Shown here: positions 17,615-26,970 of the stretch, one piece after another
How the letters are laid out: every line of letters starts with the position of its first letter
Numbering within the stretch: position 1 is the first letter of the stretch
NCBI RefSeq assembly: GCF_014653575.1
Contig: NZ_BNAQ01000004.1
Span: 124,001 to 188,000 of the forward strand
Source of the DNA: Sphingomonas glacialis
GTDB taxonomy: Bacteria > Pseudomonadota > Alphaproteobacteria > Sphingomonadales > Sphingomonadaceae
Direction of reading: 5' to 3'
DNA: 64,000 nucleotides
Notes under the pieces: generated by a model
The model's input: only the letters and a program-made list of their open reading frames with translations
What the model was told of the DNA's origin: nothing
Database searches by the model: none
Program-made: the position numbers and the translations under genes

Positions 17615-19153
17615 TTACTTCTTGAGCTTCACGCCGATGAAGAATGCCGGCTGACGCCCGCGCACCACATAGAGCGCCACCTGCGAGCGGCCCGCGGCCT
17701 TGGCCTGCATCACGATCGACCCCAGCGCCGCCGGAGTCGCGACGGGCACGCCGTTGGCCGAGACGATCACGTCGCCGCGCTTGAGGCCCTTGGCGCCGGC
17801 ATCGCTTGCCGGATCGACCATGCCGATCACCACGCCCGACACCGACGAATCGATGCCGAAGGTCCGCGCGATCTGCGGGGTCAGCGTCGCCACCGTCACG
17901 CCGAGCGGGTTCGACGCCGCCTGGCCAGCGGTCGGGGTGTCGCTGTCGTCCGACATGTCGCTATCGGCATCGGCATTCGCCTTGGCGAGCAGCGCATCCT
18001 CGGACGGACGCGTACCGATCGTCGCGATGATCGTCTGCGGGCGACCCTGACGCACGATGTCGAGCGGGACGCGCGTGCCCGGCGTCACGTTGGCGACGAG
18101 ATAGCTGAGCGACTGGTCGGGGTTCACGTCCTTGCCGCCGACGCGCAGCACGATGTCGCCGACCTTGAGGCCCGCCTTGTCGGCCGGCTGGCCCGGCTCG
18201 ATGCTGCGCAGCAGTTCGCCCTTGTTCTTGGCAAGGCCGAACGACGACGCGAGATCGTCGTCGATCGGCTGCGGACCGACGCCGAGATAGCCGCGCGCGA
18301 TCTTGGTGCCCTTCATCAGTTTTTCGATGACGGGCTTGGCGTCGGTCGCGGGGATCGCGAAGCCGATGCCGATATTGCCGCCGCCGGTGCTGCCGAGGAT
18401 CTGCGAGTTGATGCCGATCACGTTGCCGTTGAGATCGAACATCGGGCCGCCCGAATTGCCTTGGTTGATCGCCGCATCGGTCTGGATGAAGCGGTCATAG
18501 GCGCCCGCGCCGGTCACGCGGTGGAGCGACGAGACGATCCCCGCGGTCACCGTGCCGCCGAGGCCGAACGGGTTGCCGATCGCGACGATCCAGTCTCCGA
18601 CGCGGGCCGCATCCGAATCGCCGAACTTGACGAACGGGAGGTTCTTCGCATCGATCTTGAGCAGTGCGAGATCCGAAGTCGGATCACGGCCGATCAGCTT
18701 GGCGACATATTCCTTGCGGTCGGTCATCGTGACGGTGATCGAGTCGACCGTCGCGCCCTTCGCGCCTGCAGCGACGACGTGGTTGTTGGTGACGACATAG
18801 CCGTCGGGCGAGATGATGAAGCCCGAACCGAGCGAAGTCGCCTCGCGGGTCGTGGGAGCAGCGCCGCCCTGGCCCTGCTGCTGGCCGAACAGACCCTCGA
18901 ACGGGGTGCCGGCGAACGGATTGGCGGGCTGCGCCTGGGTGATGTGCTGGCTCGTCGAGATGTTGACGACCGCGGGCTGGAGCTTGGCCACGAGATCGGC
19001 GAAGCTCATCGGCGCGCCGGGGCGAGGCGCGGCGGCGGCCATCACGGCGGGTTCGTTCTGGGCGGTCTGCGCGCCCCCGGCGGATGGCAACGCGATGGCA
19101 GTGGCGGTCCCGCTGAGCAGCAGGGCGGCGGTGATGGCGTAGGCGTAGCGCAC
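17615..19153 (-). CDS. Do/DegQ-family periplasmic serine protease
   Basis: The protease-chaperone (about 512 aa) degrades or refolds misfolded envelope proteins. It has a signal peptide (VRYAYAITAALLLSG...), a trypsin-like domain with the triad His in VVTNNHVVAAG, Asp in DPTSDLALLKI, and Ser in NQGNSGGPMFDL, followed by two PDZ domains (GYLGVGPQPI... and a second one ending the protein). Start was moved from the longest frame to a GTG at 19151-19153, with AGAGGAAA upstream and a clean signal sequence. It lies upstream, in the same direction, of a HerA-like gene and downstream of hflKC, another envelope quality-control pair. Confidence 0.93.
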   Translation of the reverse strand: MRYAYAITAALLLSGTATAIALPSAGGAQTAQNEPAVMAAAAPRPGAPMSFADLVAKLQPAVVNISTSQHITQAQPANPFAGTPFEGLFGQQQGQGGAAPTTREATSLGSGFIISPDGYVVTNNHVVAAGAKGATVDSITVTMTDRKEYVAKLIGRDPTSDLALLKIDAKNLPFVKFGDSDAARVGDWIVAIGNPFGLGGTVTAGIVSSLHRVTGAGAYDRFIQTDAAINQGNSGGPMFDLNGNVIGINSQILGSTGGGNIGIGFAIPATDAKPVIEKLMKGTKIARGYLGVGPQPIDDDLASSFGLAKNKGELLRSIEPGQPADKAGLKVGDIVLRVGGKDVNPDQSLSYLVANVTPGTRVPLDIVRQGRPQTIIATIGTRPSEDALLAKANADADSDMSDDSDTPTAGQAASNPLGVTVATLTPQIARTFGIDSSVSGVVIGMVDPASDAGAKGLKRGDVIVSANGVPVATPAALGSIVMQAKAAGRSQVALYVVRGRQPAFFIGVKLKK

Positions 19154-19265
19154 TAGGGTCGTTTCCTCTCGTCTACCAATTGGCAGCAACGCGATAGCTG
19201 TTAGCCATGGTTGCTGAACGGCGATTGAATATCAACGGCTGGCGGGCCGTTACGGGACCGTCGAA

Positions 19266-20129
19266 TCACCGGCGACCCTGGAATTCCTTCAAATAGGCAT
19301 TGTCGGGCGACAGGACCAAGCTCGTCGAGCCCTTGCCGTCCTGCGCGAAGGTGTAGCGATACGACTGCATCGCACGGTAGAAGTCGTAGAACTCGGCATC
19401 CTTGTTGAACGCCGCCGCATAGATCTGCGCCGCCTGCGCATCAGCCTGCGCCGAGATGATCTGCGCGGTCTGCGCGCCCTGTGCCTGGATCGTCAGCGCC
19501 TGCTGGTGACGCGCGGTACGCATCCGGTTGAGCGCGCTGTCGAACGGCGTTCCGGTCGGCAGATCGGCATGCTTGATGCGGACGTCGACGATCTGCACGC
19601 CATATTGCGACGCGAGCCGCTGCAGCCCGGCGCGGATGTTGCCCATCACCTGCGTGCGCTCGGGGCTGAGCAGCGCGGCGAAGGGCCGGCGGCCGAGCTC
19701 GTTGCGCAGCGAGGAGCTGAACAGCGGCTGGAGCTGATCCTTGATGCGCTGCTCGGTGACCGAGGTGCTGCCGGTCGAGATCACCGCCTTGAGCGGATCG
19801 ACGATGCGGAAGCGCGCATAGGCATCGACCTCGAGCCGGGTCTGGTCGGTCGACAGCACGGGCTGGTTGTCGAGCTCGACGTCGAGCACGCGCTTGTCGA
19901 CCCAGACGAGCCGGTCGATGAACGGCACGCGGAAGTTGATCCCCGCGCCGGTGCGACCGAACACCTCGTTCGGGCGGTATTCGTTGATCGTCGCGACCGG
20001 CTGCTGGAAGCGCAGGATCACCGCCTGGCGCGTCTCGGGAACGATCGCGACCGAGCTGGCGGCGACGATCAGCAGCAGCAGCGCAACGATGCCGAGCGTG
20101 ATCGGATTGCGGAGCAAAGTGCGGCTCAC
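19266..20129 (-). CDS. hflC: HflC, membrane protease modulator
   Basis: The 287-residue SPFH/band-7 protein forms with HflK a membrane complex that restrains the FtsH protease. It has one N-terminal membrane helix (GIVALLLLIVAASSVAIV), then the band-7 domain (PETRQAVILRF, GINFRVPFIDRLVWVDKR), and a long Ala/Gln-rich helix (AQAAQIYAAAFNKDAEFYDFYRAMQSY), all typical of HflC. The ATG overlaps the hflK stop by four bases (ATGA), so the two are translationally coupled. Confidence 0.95.
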   Translation of the reverse strand: MSRTLLRNPITLGIVALLLLIVAASSVAIVPETRQAVILRFQQPVATINEYRPNEVFGRTGAGINFRVPFIDRLVWVDKRVLDVELDNQPVLSTDQTRLEVDAYARFRIVDPLKAVISTGSTSVTEQRIKDQLQPLFSSSLRNELGRRPFAALLSPERTQVMGNIRAGLQRLASQYGVQIVDVRIKHADLPTGTPFDSALNRMRTARHQQALTIQAQGAQTAQIISAQADAQAAQIYAAAFNKDAEFYDFYRAMQSYRYTFAQDGKGSTSLVLSPDNAYLKEFQGRR

Positions 20130-21265
20130 TGGGCTGCTCCCTGGGCTGGCGCGGCGGGCACGGCGTCGGGCAGGCGCTTGGCGATCCCGGGCAGCGGCAG
20201 ATACGGCACGACGCCGGGGGCCTGGATGATCGTCTTATCGGATTTGGACAGAACCTGCTCCATCGTGTCGTAATACATGCGCTTGCGCGTCACGTCGGGG
20301 GCGAGCTTGTACTGGGCGTAGATCACGTCGAACGCCGCGGCCTCGCCCTGCGCCTTGGCGAGCACCTGCTGAGCATAGCCACGCGCCTTGCTGATATCGC
20401 TCTGCGCCTGCTGCTGGGCGGCGGAGACTTCCTTGAACGCGTCGGAGACCTGTGCCGGTGCCTGCGCACCGCGGATCGCGACGCCCTGGATGCGGATGCC
20501 GGCGTTATAGCCGTCGAGGATCTCCTGCATCGATTGCTGGACCTTGACCTCGATCGCGTTGCGCCCGCTGCCGATCGCGTCGTCGAGCGTCGCGGTGGCA
20601 ACCGCCGCCCGCATCGCACTCATCGCGGTCGCGCGCAGCGTGCCGCGCGGATCGGCGATCTGGAAGGCGAAGTCCTGCGGGTTCGAAATCTGCCAGCGCA
20701 CCGAATAATCGAGATCGACGATGTTCTGGTCGCTCGTCAGCATCAATTTGTCGCTTTCGGAGCCGCCATCGCCTTCATCGGGGAAGGTCTCGGTGTTGAT
20801 CGCCGCGACATCGACCTTGGCGACATCGACGAACGGCGCGGGGAGCGTCATGCGGATGCCGGGGTCGAGCGTCTCGGAATAGCGGCCGAGGAAGGTCACC
20901 ACGCCGCGCTGTTGCGGCCCGATCGAATGGAAGCTGGTAAGGATGATCCAGGCGACGACGATCACGCCGACCGCGATCAGCCACAGATTGGTCGCGCTCG
21001 GCGCGCCAGGGATGCGCGGACGCCCGCCACCGCCGAAGCCGCCGGGTCCGTTGCCGCCGCCACGCGCACGCTTGAGGAATTCATCGAGCGCGCTTGGCGC
21101 AGCCGTGTTGCCGCGCGGTTTGCCGCCGGGGGGCTGCGCCCAGGGATTGCGCGGGCCGCCGCTCTTGTCGTCATCGCCGCCACCAGCGCCGCCGCTGCCC
21201 CACGGGCCCTTGCCATCGGCGGATTGGAGGGAGGGGCGTGAAAACCAGCGCGATAGGATCGTCAT
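20126..21265 (-). CDS. hflK: HflK, membrane protease modulator
   Basis: The protein (379 aa) is the HflC partner. A Gly/Pro-rich cytoplasmic N-terminus (GGAGGGDDDKSGGPRNPW) is followed by one membrane helix (WLIAVGVIVVAWIILTSF) and a band-7 domain (PQQRGVVTFLGRY, AINTETFPDEGDG, MLTSDQNIVDLDYSVRWQI). The start ATG at 21263-21265 gives the usual HflK N-terminus and has AAGG upstream; an ORF start 42 bases earlier is less likely. Divergent from the Mrp gene with only ~70 bp between. Confidence 0.94.
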   Translation of the reverse strand: MTILSRWFSRPSLQSADGKGPWGSGGAGGGDDDKSGGPRNPWAQPPGGKPRGNTAAPSALDEFLKRARGGGNGPGGFGGGGRPRIPGAPSATNLWLIAVGVIVVAWIILTSFHSIGPQQRGVVTFLGRYSETLDPGIRMTLPAPFVDVAKVDVAAINTETFPDEGDGGSESDKLMLTSDQNIVDLDYSVRWQISNPQDFAFQIADPRGTLRATAMSAMRAAVATATLDDAIGSGRNAIEVKVQQSMQEILDGYNAGIRIQGVAIRGAQAPAQVSDAFKEVSAAQQQAQSDISKARGYAQQVLAKAQGEAAAFDVIYAQYKLAPDVTRKRMYYDTMEQVLSKSDKTIIQAPGVVPYLPLPGIAKRLPDAVPAAPAQGAAQ

Positions 21266-21335
21266 GCAACCTTTATAGGGGCGGCTCGCGACGAAAAACA
21301 GTGGCAAGCGTGTCCATGACGCCTATCTGGCGCGG

Positions 21336-22322
21336 ATGACCGATCCGATTTCGCGCGATGCCGCGCTCAACGCCGCCCTTTCGCTCGTCGCGGGCACCCG
21401 CGCGACCGGCCGAATCGAGGACGCCCGCGCGAGCGTGATCGTCGATGTGAGCGGACTCGATGCCGCCGATCACGGCCCGCTCGAAGACGCGGTGCGCCGC
21501 GCGGCGGGCTTGGTGGTGGGGGTCGAAACGGTCCGCGTCGCGCTGACCAGCCAGCGCCAGCAGCGCGTGACGATCGCGGTCGGCAGCGGCAAGGGCGGGG
21601 TCGGGAAGTCGACCGTGTCGGCCAACCTCGCGATCGCCTTGCAGCAGGCGGGGCGGCGCGTCGGGCTGGTCGATGCCGACATCTACGGGCCCTCGCAGCC
21701 ACGGTTGATGGGCGTCGCCGATCTCAAGCCGACCGCGCACAACAAGGTGCTCAACCCCGTCCAGACGCCGTTCGGCGTGCCGATGCTGTCGATGGGGATG
21801 CTCGTCACCGCCGATCAGGCGATCGCGTGGCGCGGGCCGATGGCGGCGGGTGCGCTGACGCAGATGATGGACGCCAATTGGGGGGCGGCCGACACGCTGG
21901 TGATGGATTTGCCGCCCGGCACCGGCGACGTCCAGCTGACGATGATCCAGAAATACCGGCCGACCGGTGCGGTGATCGTCTCGACCCCGCAGGACCTCGC
22001 GCTGATCGACGCGCGGCGGGCGATCGACCTGTTCGTCAAGGCGGGCGTGCCGATCATCGGCCTGATCGAGAATATGGCGGGCTATGTCTGCCCGTCTTGC
22101 GGCGAAGTCTCCGATCCGTTCGGCACTGGCGGCGCGGAAGCGGCGGCGAAGGAATTGGGGCTGCCCTTCCTGGGGCGCATCCCGCTCGACATCCGCGTGC
22201 GCGTCGCCTCCGACGCCGGCCAGCCGCCGGTCACCGGGAACGGCCCCGAGGCGGTGGCGTTCAAGCAGATTGCCGGCCACGTCGCCGGCTGGATTGCCAA
22301 CGCCCAAGGGGGACATGCTTGA
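21336..22322 (+). CDS. apbC: Mrp/ApbC-type iron-sulfur carrier P-loop ATPase
   Basis: The 328-residue MinD/Mrp-family protein binds ATP and carries Fe-S clusters to client proteins. An N-terminal MIP18/DUF59-like segment (residues 1-85, shortened and weakly conserved) leads into the deviant Walker [18 protein letters not shown], then [23 protein letters not shown], and the two-Cys motif [12 protein letters not shown], which binds the cluster between subunits. The stop overlaps the next ATG (TGATG), so the small CoA-binding protein gene is coupled. Confidence 0.93.
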   Translation: MTDPISRDAALNAALSLVAGTRATGRIEDARASVIVDVSGLDAADHGPLEDAVRRAAGLVVGVETVRVALTSQRQQRVTIAVGSGKGGVGKSTVSANLAIALQQAGRRVGLVDADIYGPSQPRLMGVADLKPTAHNKVLNPVQTPFGVPMLSMGMLVTADQAIAWRGPMAAGALTQMMDANWGAADTLVMDLPPGTGDVQLTMIQKYRPTGAVIVSTPQDLALIDARRAIDLFVKAGVPIIGLIENMAGYVCPSCGEVSDPFGTGGAEAAAKELGLPFLGRIPLDIRVRVASDAGQPPVTGNGPEAVAFKQIAGHVAGWIANAQGGHA

Positions 22323-22750
22323 TGCCGATCACCAGCGATAGCGAGCTTCGCACCCTGCTCGAAGAAACCCGCACGATCGCGCTGGTCGGCGCGTCGGACC
22401 GGCCCGATCGCCCGTCCTACCGCGTGATGCGCACGCTGCAGGAGCACGGCTATCGCGTGATCCCGGTCAACCCGCAGATCACCGGCGAGCATCTCCACGG
22501 CGAGTTCGTGTTTCGCGACCTGTCGCAGATCGGCGATCCGATCGATCTGGTCGACATCTTCCGCAATTCCGCCGCCGCGGGCGATGCGGTCGACGAAGCG
22601 ATTGCGGCGGGGGCCAAGGCGGTGTGGATGCAATTGGGCGTGGTCAACGAAGCCGCCGCGGCGCGGGCCGAGGCGGCCGGGCTCAAGGTCGTGATGGACC
22701 GCTGCCCCGCGATCGAGCTGCCGCGCTTGGGTGTCGCCAAGATCGCCTGA
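22322..22750 (+). CDS. CoA-binding domain protein (YccU type)
   Basis: This 142-residue Rossmann-fold protein has the succinyl-CoA-ligase-like CoA-binding pattern: [35 protein letters not shown], and VDIFRN. A late Cys in MDRCPAIE is conserved in the family. Members bind CoA and have been linked with thiol chemistry, but a precise role is not set. It is coupled to the Mrp gene by a TGATG junction. Confidence 0.88.
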   Translation: MPITSDSELRTLLEETRTIALVGASDRPDRPSYRVMRTLQEHGYRVIPVNPQITGEHLHGEFVFRDLSQIGDPIDLVDIFRNSAAAGDAVDEAIAAGAKAVWMQLGVVNEAAAARAEAAGLKVVMDRCPAIELPRLGVAKIA

Positions 22751-22783
22751 AATTCGCCATGATTGCAGCGGAGTATCGGGTTC

Positions 22784-23308
22784 ATGATGCTGCTGCTCCT
22801 CGCCGCGCAAGCCGCGACCCCCGCCGTGCCCGCCCCGGCGGCGCCGACGGCGTTCTCGATTCTGCAGCCCGTTGCGAGCGAGCCGTGCACGCGGCGCGGC
22901 AAGGCGGTCGATCCCAACGACATCGTCGTGTGTGGCAAGCCGCTGCCGTCGCAGACGTTGCCCTATCCCAAAGAAGTCGTGCTCAACCGGCCCAAGCCGT
23001 CGAATCCCGACATGACCGGGATCGGCGCGATGGCGGTCGAGGACAGTTCGCCGTGCGCGACGATGCAGCGTGGCTGTGCCGGCGGCGTGCAGTTCTTCGA
23101 GGGCGGGACGCAAATCGTGCGGCTGATCCAGAAGGTCGTCGCGCCCGACAGTTGCTGCGAGCGACCGGGCGAGGCGAAGGATTTCATGATGCTCGCCGGC
23201 GACGTCGCGCACGGGGTCGGGCGGGTGTTCAAGAAGAAGCCCGACAAATCGGGCCGCGTCGCGATCGCGCTCGATGACACGCCGCATAAGTCGGTGATCC
23301 TGCCCTGA
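22784..23308 (+). CDS. Secreted hypothetical protein, sphingomonad type
   Basis: The protein (about 174 aa) begins with a signal-like stretch (MMLLLLAAQAATPAVPAP). The mature part has several Cys (EPCTRRG, IVVCGK, SPCATMQRGC, DSCCERPG) that could form disulfides. The sequence PCTRRGKAVDPNDIVVCGK resembles a motif recalled from many sphingomonad secreted proteins of unknown role. The ATG at 22784 is chosen for its signal; a TTG 21 bases earlier is an alternative. No function is proposed. Confidence 0.72.
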   Translation: MMLLLLAAQAATPAVPAPAAPTAFSILQPVASEPCTRRGKAVDPNDIVVCGKPLPSQTLPYPKEVVLNRPKPSNPDMTGIGAMAVEDSSPCATMQRGCAGGVQFFEGGTQIVRLIQKVVAPDSCCERPGEAKDFMMLAGDVAHGVGRVFKKKPDKSGRVAIALDDTPHKSVILP

Positions 23309-23330
23309 GGGCAGTGGCCCCCACCACCGT

Positions 23331-23427
23331 CGTCACCCCGGGCTTGTCCCGGGGTCCACCGGGCCGCACGGACGACGAGAACAGCATTGGCGTCACGGTG
23401 GACCCCGGGACAAGCCAGGGGTGACGG
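23331..23427. repeat. Paired inverted intergenic repeat, copy 4
   Basis: The left arm CGTCACCCCGGGCTTGTCCC is mirrored by a right arm GGGACAAGCCAGGGGTGACGG, separated by about 50 bp, between convergent genes. GTCCACC and GGTGGAC flank the inner side of the arms. Confidence 0.8.
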
Positions 23428-23453
23428 TCTCTTGCTCAGGGACCGGAGGAATT

Positions 23454-24740
23454 TTACCCCAGGATATGCATCCACAATGGCTGCCCGACCAGGCTCTGCG
23501 ATCCGCGCAGCCGCTCAAGCGCTTGCGCCACGCTGCGCTCTGGCCCCTCGTGCGTGACGATCGCGACCAGCACCGAACCATCGGCATGCGCGCCGCGCTG
23601 CATCAAGCTCTCGATCGAAACGCCCGCGTCGCGCATCGCCGCAGCGATCTCGGCGAGCACGCCGACGCGATCAGCGACGGTGAAGCGGACATAGGCGCGC
23701 CCGCGCCGCTCGCCGGCATCGGCCGGGCCCTGTGCGGTCAAGGCATCGGCGGGCATCGCGAAGGCGGGGCCGAATTCGCCACGCGCGATGTCGATCAGAT
23801 CGGCGACGACGGCGCTTGCGGTCGGCCCATCGCCTGCGCCCGCACCCTGGAACAGCAGCCGCCCGACGAAATTGCCCTCGGCGACCACTGCATTGGTCGC
23901 GCCGGTAACATGCGCGAGCGGATGGCTGACGGGCACGAGATGCGGATGGACGCGCTGGAACAGCCCGGCCGGCCCCGCCTCGGCGAGCCCGAGCAAGCGT
24001 ACGCGGTAGCCGAGCGCTGCCGCCTCGGCGATGTCGGCGGCGAGCACGTGGCGGATGCCGGTCGCCGCGACGTCGCCGAACGCCGGCTGCGTGCCGAAGG
24101 CGAGGCTGGCGAGCAGCGAGAGTTTGTGCGCGGCGTCGACGCCGTCGATGTCGAAGCTCGGATCGGATTCGGCAAAGCCGAGCGCCTGCGCCTCGGCGAG
24201 CACGTCGGCGAAGTCGCGGCCTTCCGCCTCCATCTTCGACAGGATGAAATTGCACGTGCCGTTGAGGATGCCGTAGACGCGCTCGATCTCGTTGGCGGCG
24301 GCACCTTCGCGCAAGCCCTTGATCACCGGAACGCCGCCCGCGACCGCCGCCTCGAACTTGAGCGCCACGCCCGCCGTTTCGGCAGCGCGCGCGAGCTCGA
24401 GCCCGTGATGCGCGAGCATCGCCTTGTTGGCGGTGACGAAGCTCTTGCCCGCGCCAAGCGTGGTGCGCGCGAGCGTGAGCGCGGGGCCGTCCGACCCGCC
24501 GACGAGCTCGACCACGACGTCGACGTCGGCATGCGCGAGCGCCGTCGTGTCGTCGATCCATGCGAAGCGGCTCATATCGACGCCGCGATCCTTGCTGCGA
24601 TCGCGTGCCGAAACCGCGACGATCTCGATCGGCCGCCCGGCGCGGCGCGCGATCAACGCGCCGTTGGTGTCGAGCAAGCGGATCACGCCGCCGCCGACGG
24701 TGCCGAGCCCGGCGAGCGCGATGCGGAGCGGTTTGGTCAT
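23454..24740 (-). CDS. hom: Homoserine dehydrogenase
   Basis: The 428-residue enzyme reduces aspartate semialdehyde to homoserine, on the path to threonine, isoleucine and methionine. The nucleotide-binding start RIALAGLGTVGGGV, VVVELVGG, VTANKAMLA, the active-site region GILNGTCNFILSKM and FAESDPSFDIDGVDAAHKL are all present. The last ~80 residues form an ACT domain (VRFTVADRVGVLAEIAAAMRDAGVSIES), expected to allow feedback control, often by threonine. The ATG at 24738-24740 is preferred to a GTG nine bases earlier. Confidence 0.95.
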   Translation of the reverse strand: MTKPLRIALAGLGTVGGGVIRLLDTNGALIARRAGRPIEIVAVSARDRSKDRGVDMSRFAWIDDTTALAHADVDVVVELVGGSDGPALTLARTTLGAGKSFVTANKAMLAHHGLELARAAETAGVALKFEAAVAGGVPVIKGLREGAAANEIERVYGILNGTCNFILSKMEAEGRDFADVLAEAQALGFAESDPSFDIDGVDAAHKLSLLASLAFGTQPAFGDVAATGIRHVLAADIAEAAALGYRVRLLGLAEAGPAGLFQRVHPHLVPVSHPLAHVTGATNAVVAEGNFVGRLLFQGAGAGDGPTASAVVADLIDIARGEFGPAFAMPADALTAQGPADAGERRGRAYVRFTVADRVGVLAEIAAAMRDAGVSIESLMQRGAHADGSVLVAIVTHEGPERSVAQALERLRGSQSLVGQPLWMHILG

Positions 24741-24754
24741 AGCAGTCACACCTT

Positions 24755-24852
24755 CGTCTCCCCAGACTCGTTCCGGGATCCCCCGATCAGCGCGCGCCGA
24801 TCGCCGATTGCGCTAGCGGAGGAGTGGGCCCCGGAACAAGTCCGGGGTGACG
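24755..24852. repeat. Paired inverted intergenic repeat, copy 5
   Basis: The left arm CGTCTCCCCAGACTCGTTCC is degraded relative to the right arm GGCCCCGGAACAAGTCCGGG; they are about 50 bp apart. It lies between two same-strand genes (2OG oxygenase, then hom). Confidence 0.65.
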
Positions 24853-24854
24853 TA

Positions 24855-25808
24855 CTATTTCTTGACCAGGCCGATCTCGACCAGCCGCTCGTGCAGATAG
24901 TCATGCGCGGAGATCGGCGTGGGATAGCGGTCGGGCCGTGCCGCGGTGATCGTCGACGGCAGCGTCTCGATCAGGAAATCGGGCGCGGGGTGGAGGAAGA
25001 ACGGCATCGAATAGCGCGAATGCCCGCGCCGCTCGGGCGCCGGGTTGACGACACGGTGCGTGGTCGAGGGCAGGACGTGGTTGGTGAGGCGCTGGAGCAT
25101 GTCGCCGACATTGACCACCATCGCGCCTTCGGGCGGCTTGATCGGCAGCCATTCGCCTTCCTTGGTCAGCAATTGCAGCCCGGCTTCCTCGGCGCCGAGC
25201 AGCAGCGTGATCAAGTTGATGTCCTCATGCGCGCCAGCACGGACTTCGGCCGCATCGGCGGGGACGGGCGGATAATGCAGCAGGCGGAGCACCGAATTGC
25301 CGTCCTTGACCGCATGGTCGAACCAGTCGGGCGCGAGCCCGAGATGCCGCGCGATCGCCGACAGCAGCCGGTCGCCCGCGACGTCGAGCGCGGCGAACAG
25401 TTCGATGAAGGTCTCGCGGAAGCCCTCGGGCTGGTCGGGCCAGACGTTCGGCGCCATCTGCGCCGCGAAGCGGTGGCCTTTTGCCAGTTCGCGGCCGACA
25501 TGCCAGAATTCCTTGAGGTCGACATGCGTCGCGCCCTTGGCGATCTCGGTCTTGAACGGCGTATAACCGCGCGCGCCGCCGCCGCCCGCGCTGAAATAGC
25601 TGCGCTTGGTGTCCTCGGGCAGCGCGAAGAACGCCTCGGTCATCGCCCAGGCACGCGCGATCAGATCGGCGGGGACGCCGTGGTCCGACACGACCGCAAA
25701 GCCGAACCGCTCGAACGAATCGCCGAGCGCCGCGGCAAAGGCAGCAGGATCGGCGGCTTCGTCGGCGAGCGACAGCGGAGGGACTTCGGCGGTGGGGGTG
25801 TCGAGCAT
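24855..25808 (-). CDS. 2-oxoglutarate/Fe(II)-dependent oxygenase (isopenicillin N synthase family)
   Basis: The 317-residue protein is a non-haem iron oxygenase. The N-terminal DIOX_N region (FERFGFAVVSDHGVPADLI) is followed by the jelly-roll with iron ligands His and Asp in AHEDINLITLL and the distal His in STTHRVVNP, plus the 2-oxoglutarate-binding Arg region RYSMPFFLHP. Bacterial members are widespread, and substrates are usually unknown. The start ATG at 25806-25808 skips eight extra N-terminal residues of the longest frame. Confidence 0.88.
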   Translation of the reverse strand: MLDTPTAEVPPLSLADEAADPAAFAAALGDSFERFGFAVVSDHGVPADLIARAWAMTEAFFALPEDTKRSYFSAGGGGARGYTPFKTEIAKGATHVDLKEFWHVGRELAKGHRFAAQMAPNVWPDQPEGFRETFIELFAALDVAGDRLLSAIARHLGLAPDWFDHAVKDGNSVLRLLHYPPVPADAAEVRAGAHEDINLITLLLGAEEAGLQLLTKEGEWLPIKPPEGAMVVNVGDMLQRLTNHVLPSTTHRVVNPAPERRGHSRYSMPFFLHPAPDFLIETLPSTITAARPDRYPTPISAHDYLHERLVEIGLVKK

Positions 25809-25919
25809 GAGACGCGTCCGTGATACTGGCAAAGCGCGAAGATAGCGCCGATTTGACGGCGCGTCAGCCCCGCGGGGATCAGCGGGCCGCTCCTGCGTGC
25901 CGTAAAACCCGGAGCGGCC

Positions 25920-26276
25920 CTACCGAATCGGCTCGCAGGCGATGCCATCGGAGTCGCCGTCCATCTCCGGACGGTAGCCCGGCTCGCCCTCATAGATCGG
26001 CGCGGTGCCGGCAGCGCGCGCATCGTTGCAACCGCCCCACGCGTCGCCCGGCTGCGGCGCGCGGGCACGCATGAGGCCGGCCTGTACCGCGACGGGTTTT
26101 ACCGCTCCGACGATTCTGCCGCGCCCATCGTCGCTAAAGGCGAGCGAGCCCGCGCCGACAATTCCGCCAAGCGCTGCCGCAACGCCCAACATCGGGAGTG
26201 CCCCGCCGCGTTGCGTATCCCGGTCGGGTGTCTTCGCCGGTGTGAATCGCGTGCGAACGGGTTTGTGTAAGCGCAT
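25920..26276 (-). CDS. Excalibur calcium-binding domain protein
   Basis: The 118-residue protein has a basic N-terminus, one membrane or signal segment (LPMLGVAAALGGIVGAG), and a C-terminal Excalibur domain: CNDARAAGTAPIYEGEPGY followed by DGDSDGIACE, with the DxDxDG calcium-loop pattern and two Cys. Such domains are found in extracellular nucleases and surface proteins; here it stands alone with no nuclease part. Likely inner-membrane-anchored and facing the periplasm. Confidence 0.85.
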   Translation of the reverse strand: MRLHKPVRTRFTPAKTPDRDTQRGGALPMLGVAAALGGIVGAGSLAFSDDGRGRIVGAVKPVAVQAGLMRARAPQPGDAWGGCNDARAAGTAPIYEGEPGYRPEMDGDSDGIACEPIR

Positions 26277-26457
26277 CAGAGCTTTGTGGTGACGAAGAGT
26301 GAAGGAGCGGTTTCGATGGACACGGGAATGGTGTCGAAGCGCATTGCATCAAAGTCGCAACGCAAACGTCGCTGATCCCTGGAAGTCGATCGCAGCGGAT
26401 CGCGGGTGTCACAAAGGAAACCCCGCGATCCGCCACAGTTTCGCCAGATCAGGCGTC

Positions 26458-26835
26458 TTACGATGCAAGGTTCTCCATCACCTTCTTGTGCAGCCAGACG
26501 TTCATCGTGGCGCTGTCATTGATGTCGCCGGTATAGCCGAGCTCATGCGCGAGCGAGACGCGGTTTTCGCGGCTCGGGTCGAGATCGAGCACCTTCATCA
26601 GATCGACGATCGAGGTCTGCCAGTTGAGCGGCTGGCCCTTCTCGGCGGCCTTCTGCGTCAGGACGGCGTTGACGTCGATCTTTGCAGCAGGCGCTGCGGG
26701 CGCGGGAGCCGCAGCCGGGGCAGCCGCGGGGGCGGGGGCAGGCGCAGCTGCAGCCGGTGCCGGGGTGGGGGCTGCTTCGACCGGGGCCGGCTTGTGGCCC
26801 CAGATCGCGTCCTTGATCATACCGAAAATGCTCAT
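26458..26835 (-). CDS. DUF3597 domain protein
   Basis: The 125-residue protein begins MSIFGMIKDAIWGHK, then has a low-complexity Ala/Pro linker (about residues 20-55), then the DUF3597 core: KIDVNAVLTQKAAEKGQPLNWQTSIVDLMKVLDLDPSRENRVSLAHELGYTGD. The core motif SIVDLMKLLDLDSSLAARKELA-like pattern is the family signature. The Pro/Ala linker and LysM-like size suggest a small soluble protein of unknown role. ATG at 26833-26835 has AGGAG upstream. Divergent from the MFS gene. Confidence 0.88.
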   Translation of the reverse strand: MSIFGMIKDAIWGHKPAPVEAAPTPAPAAAAPAPAPAAAPAAAPAPAAPAAKIDVNAVLTQKAAEKGQPLNWQTSIVDLMKVLDLDPSRENRVSLAHELGYTGDINDSATMNVWLHKKVMENLAS

Positions 26836-26970
26836 TGCCTTGCTCCTCTCAGGTGGAGACTGGAGAATGCCTCGCTTCGATGTCCGTTCCGCGACGGTTG
26901 CAACGACGTGCGGACCAGCTGCACGCTTTGCGGGGTGACCAGCGCGGCCGACTCGGGCATTGCGCGCGGC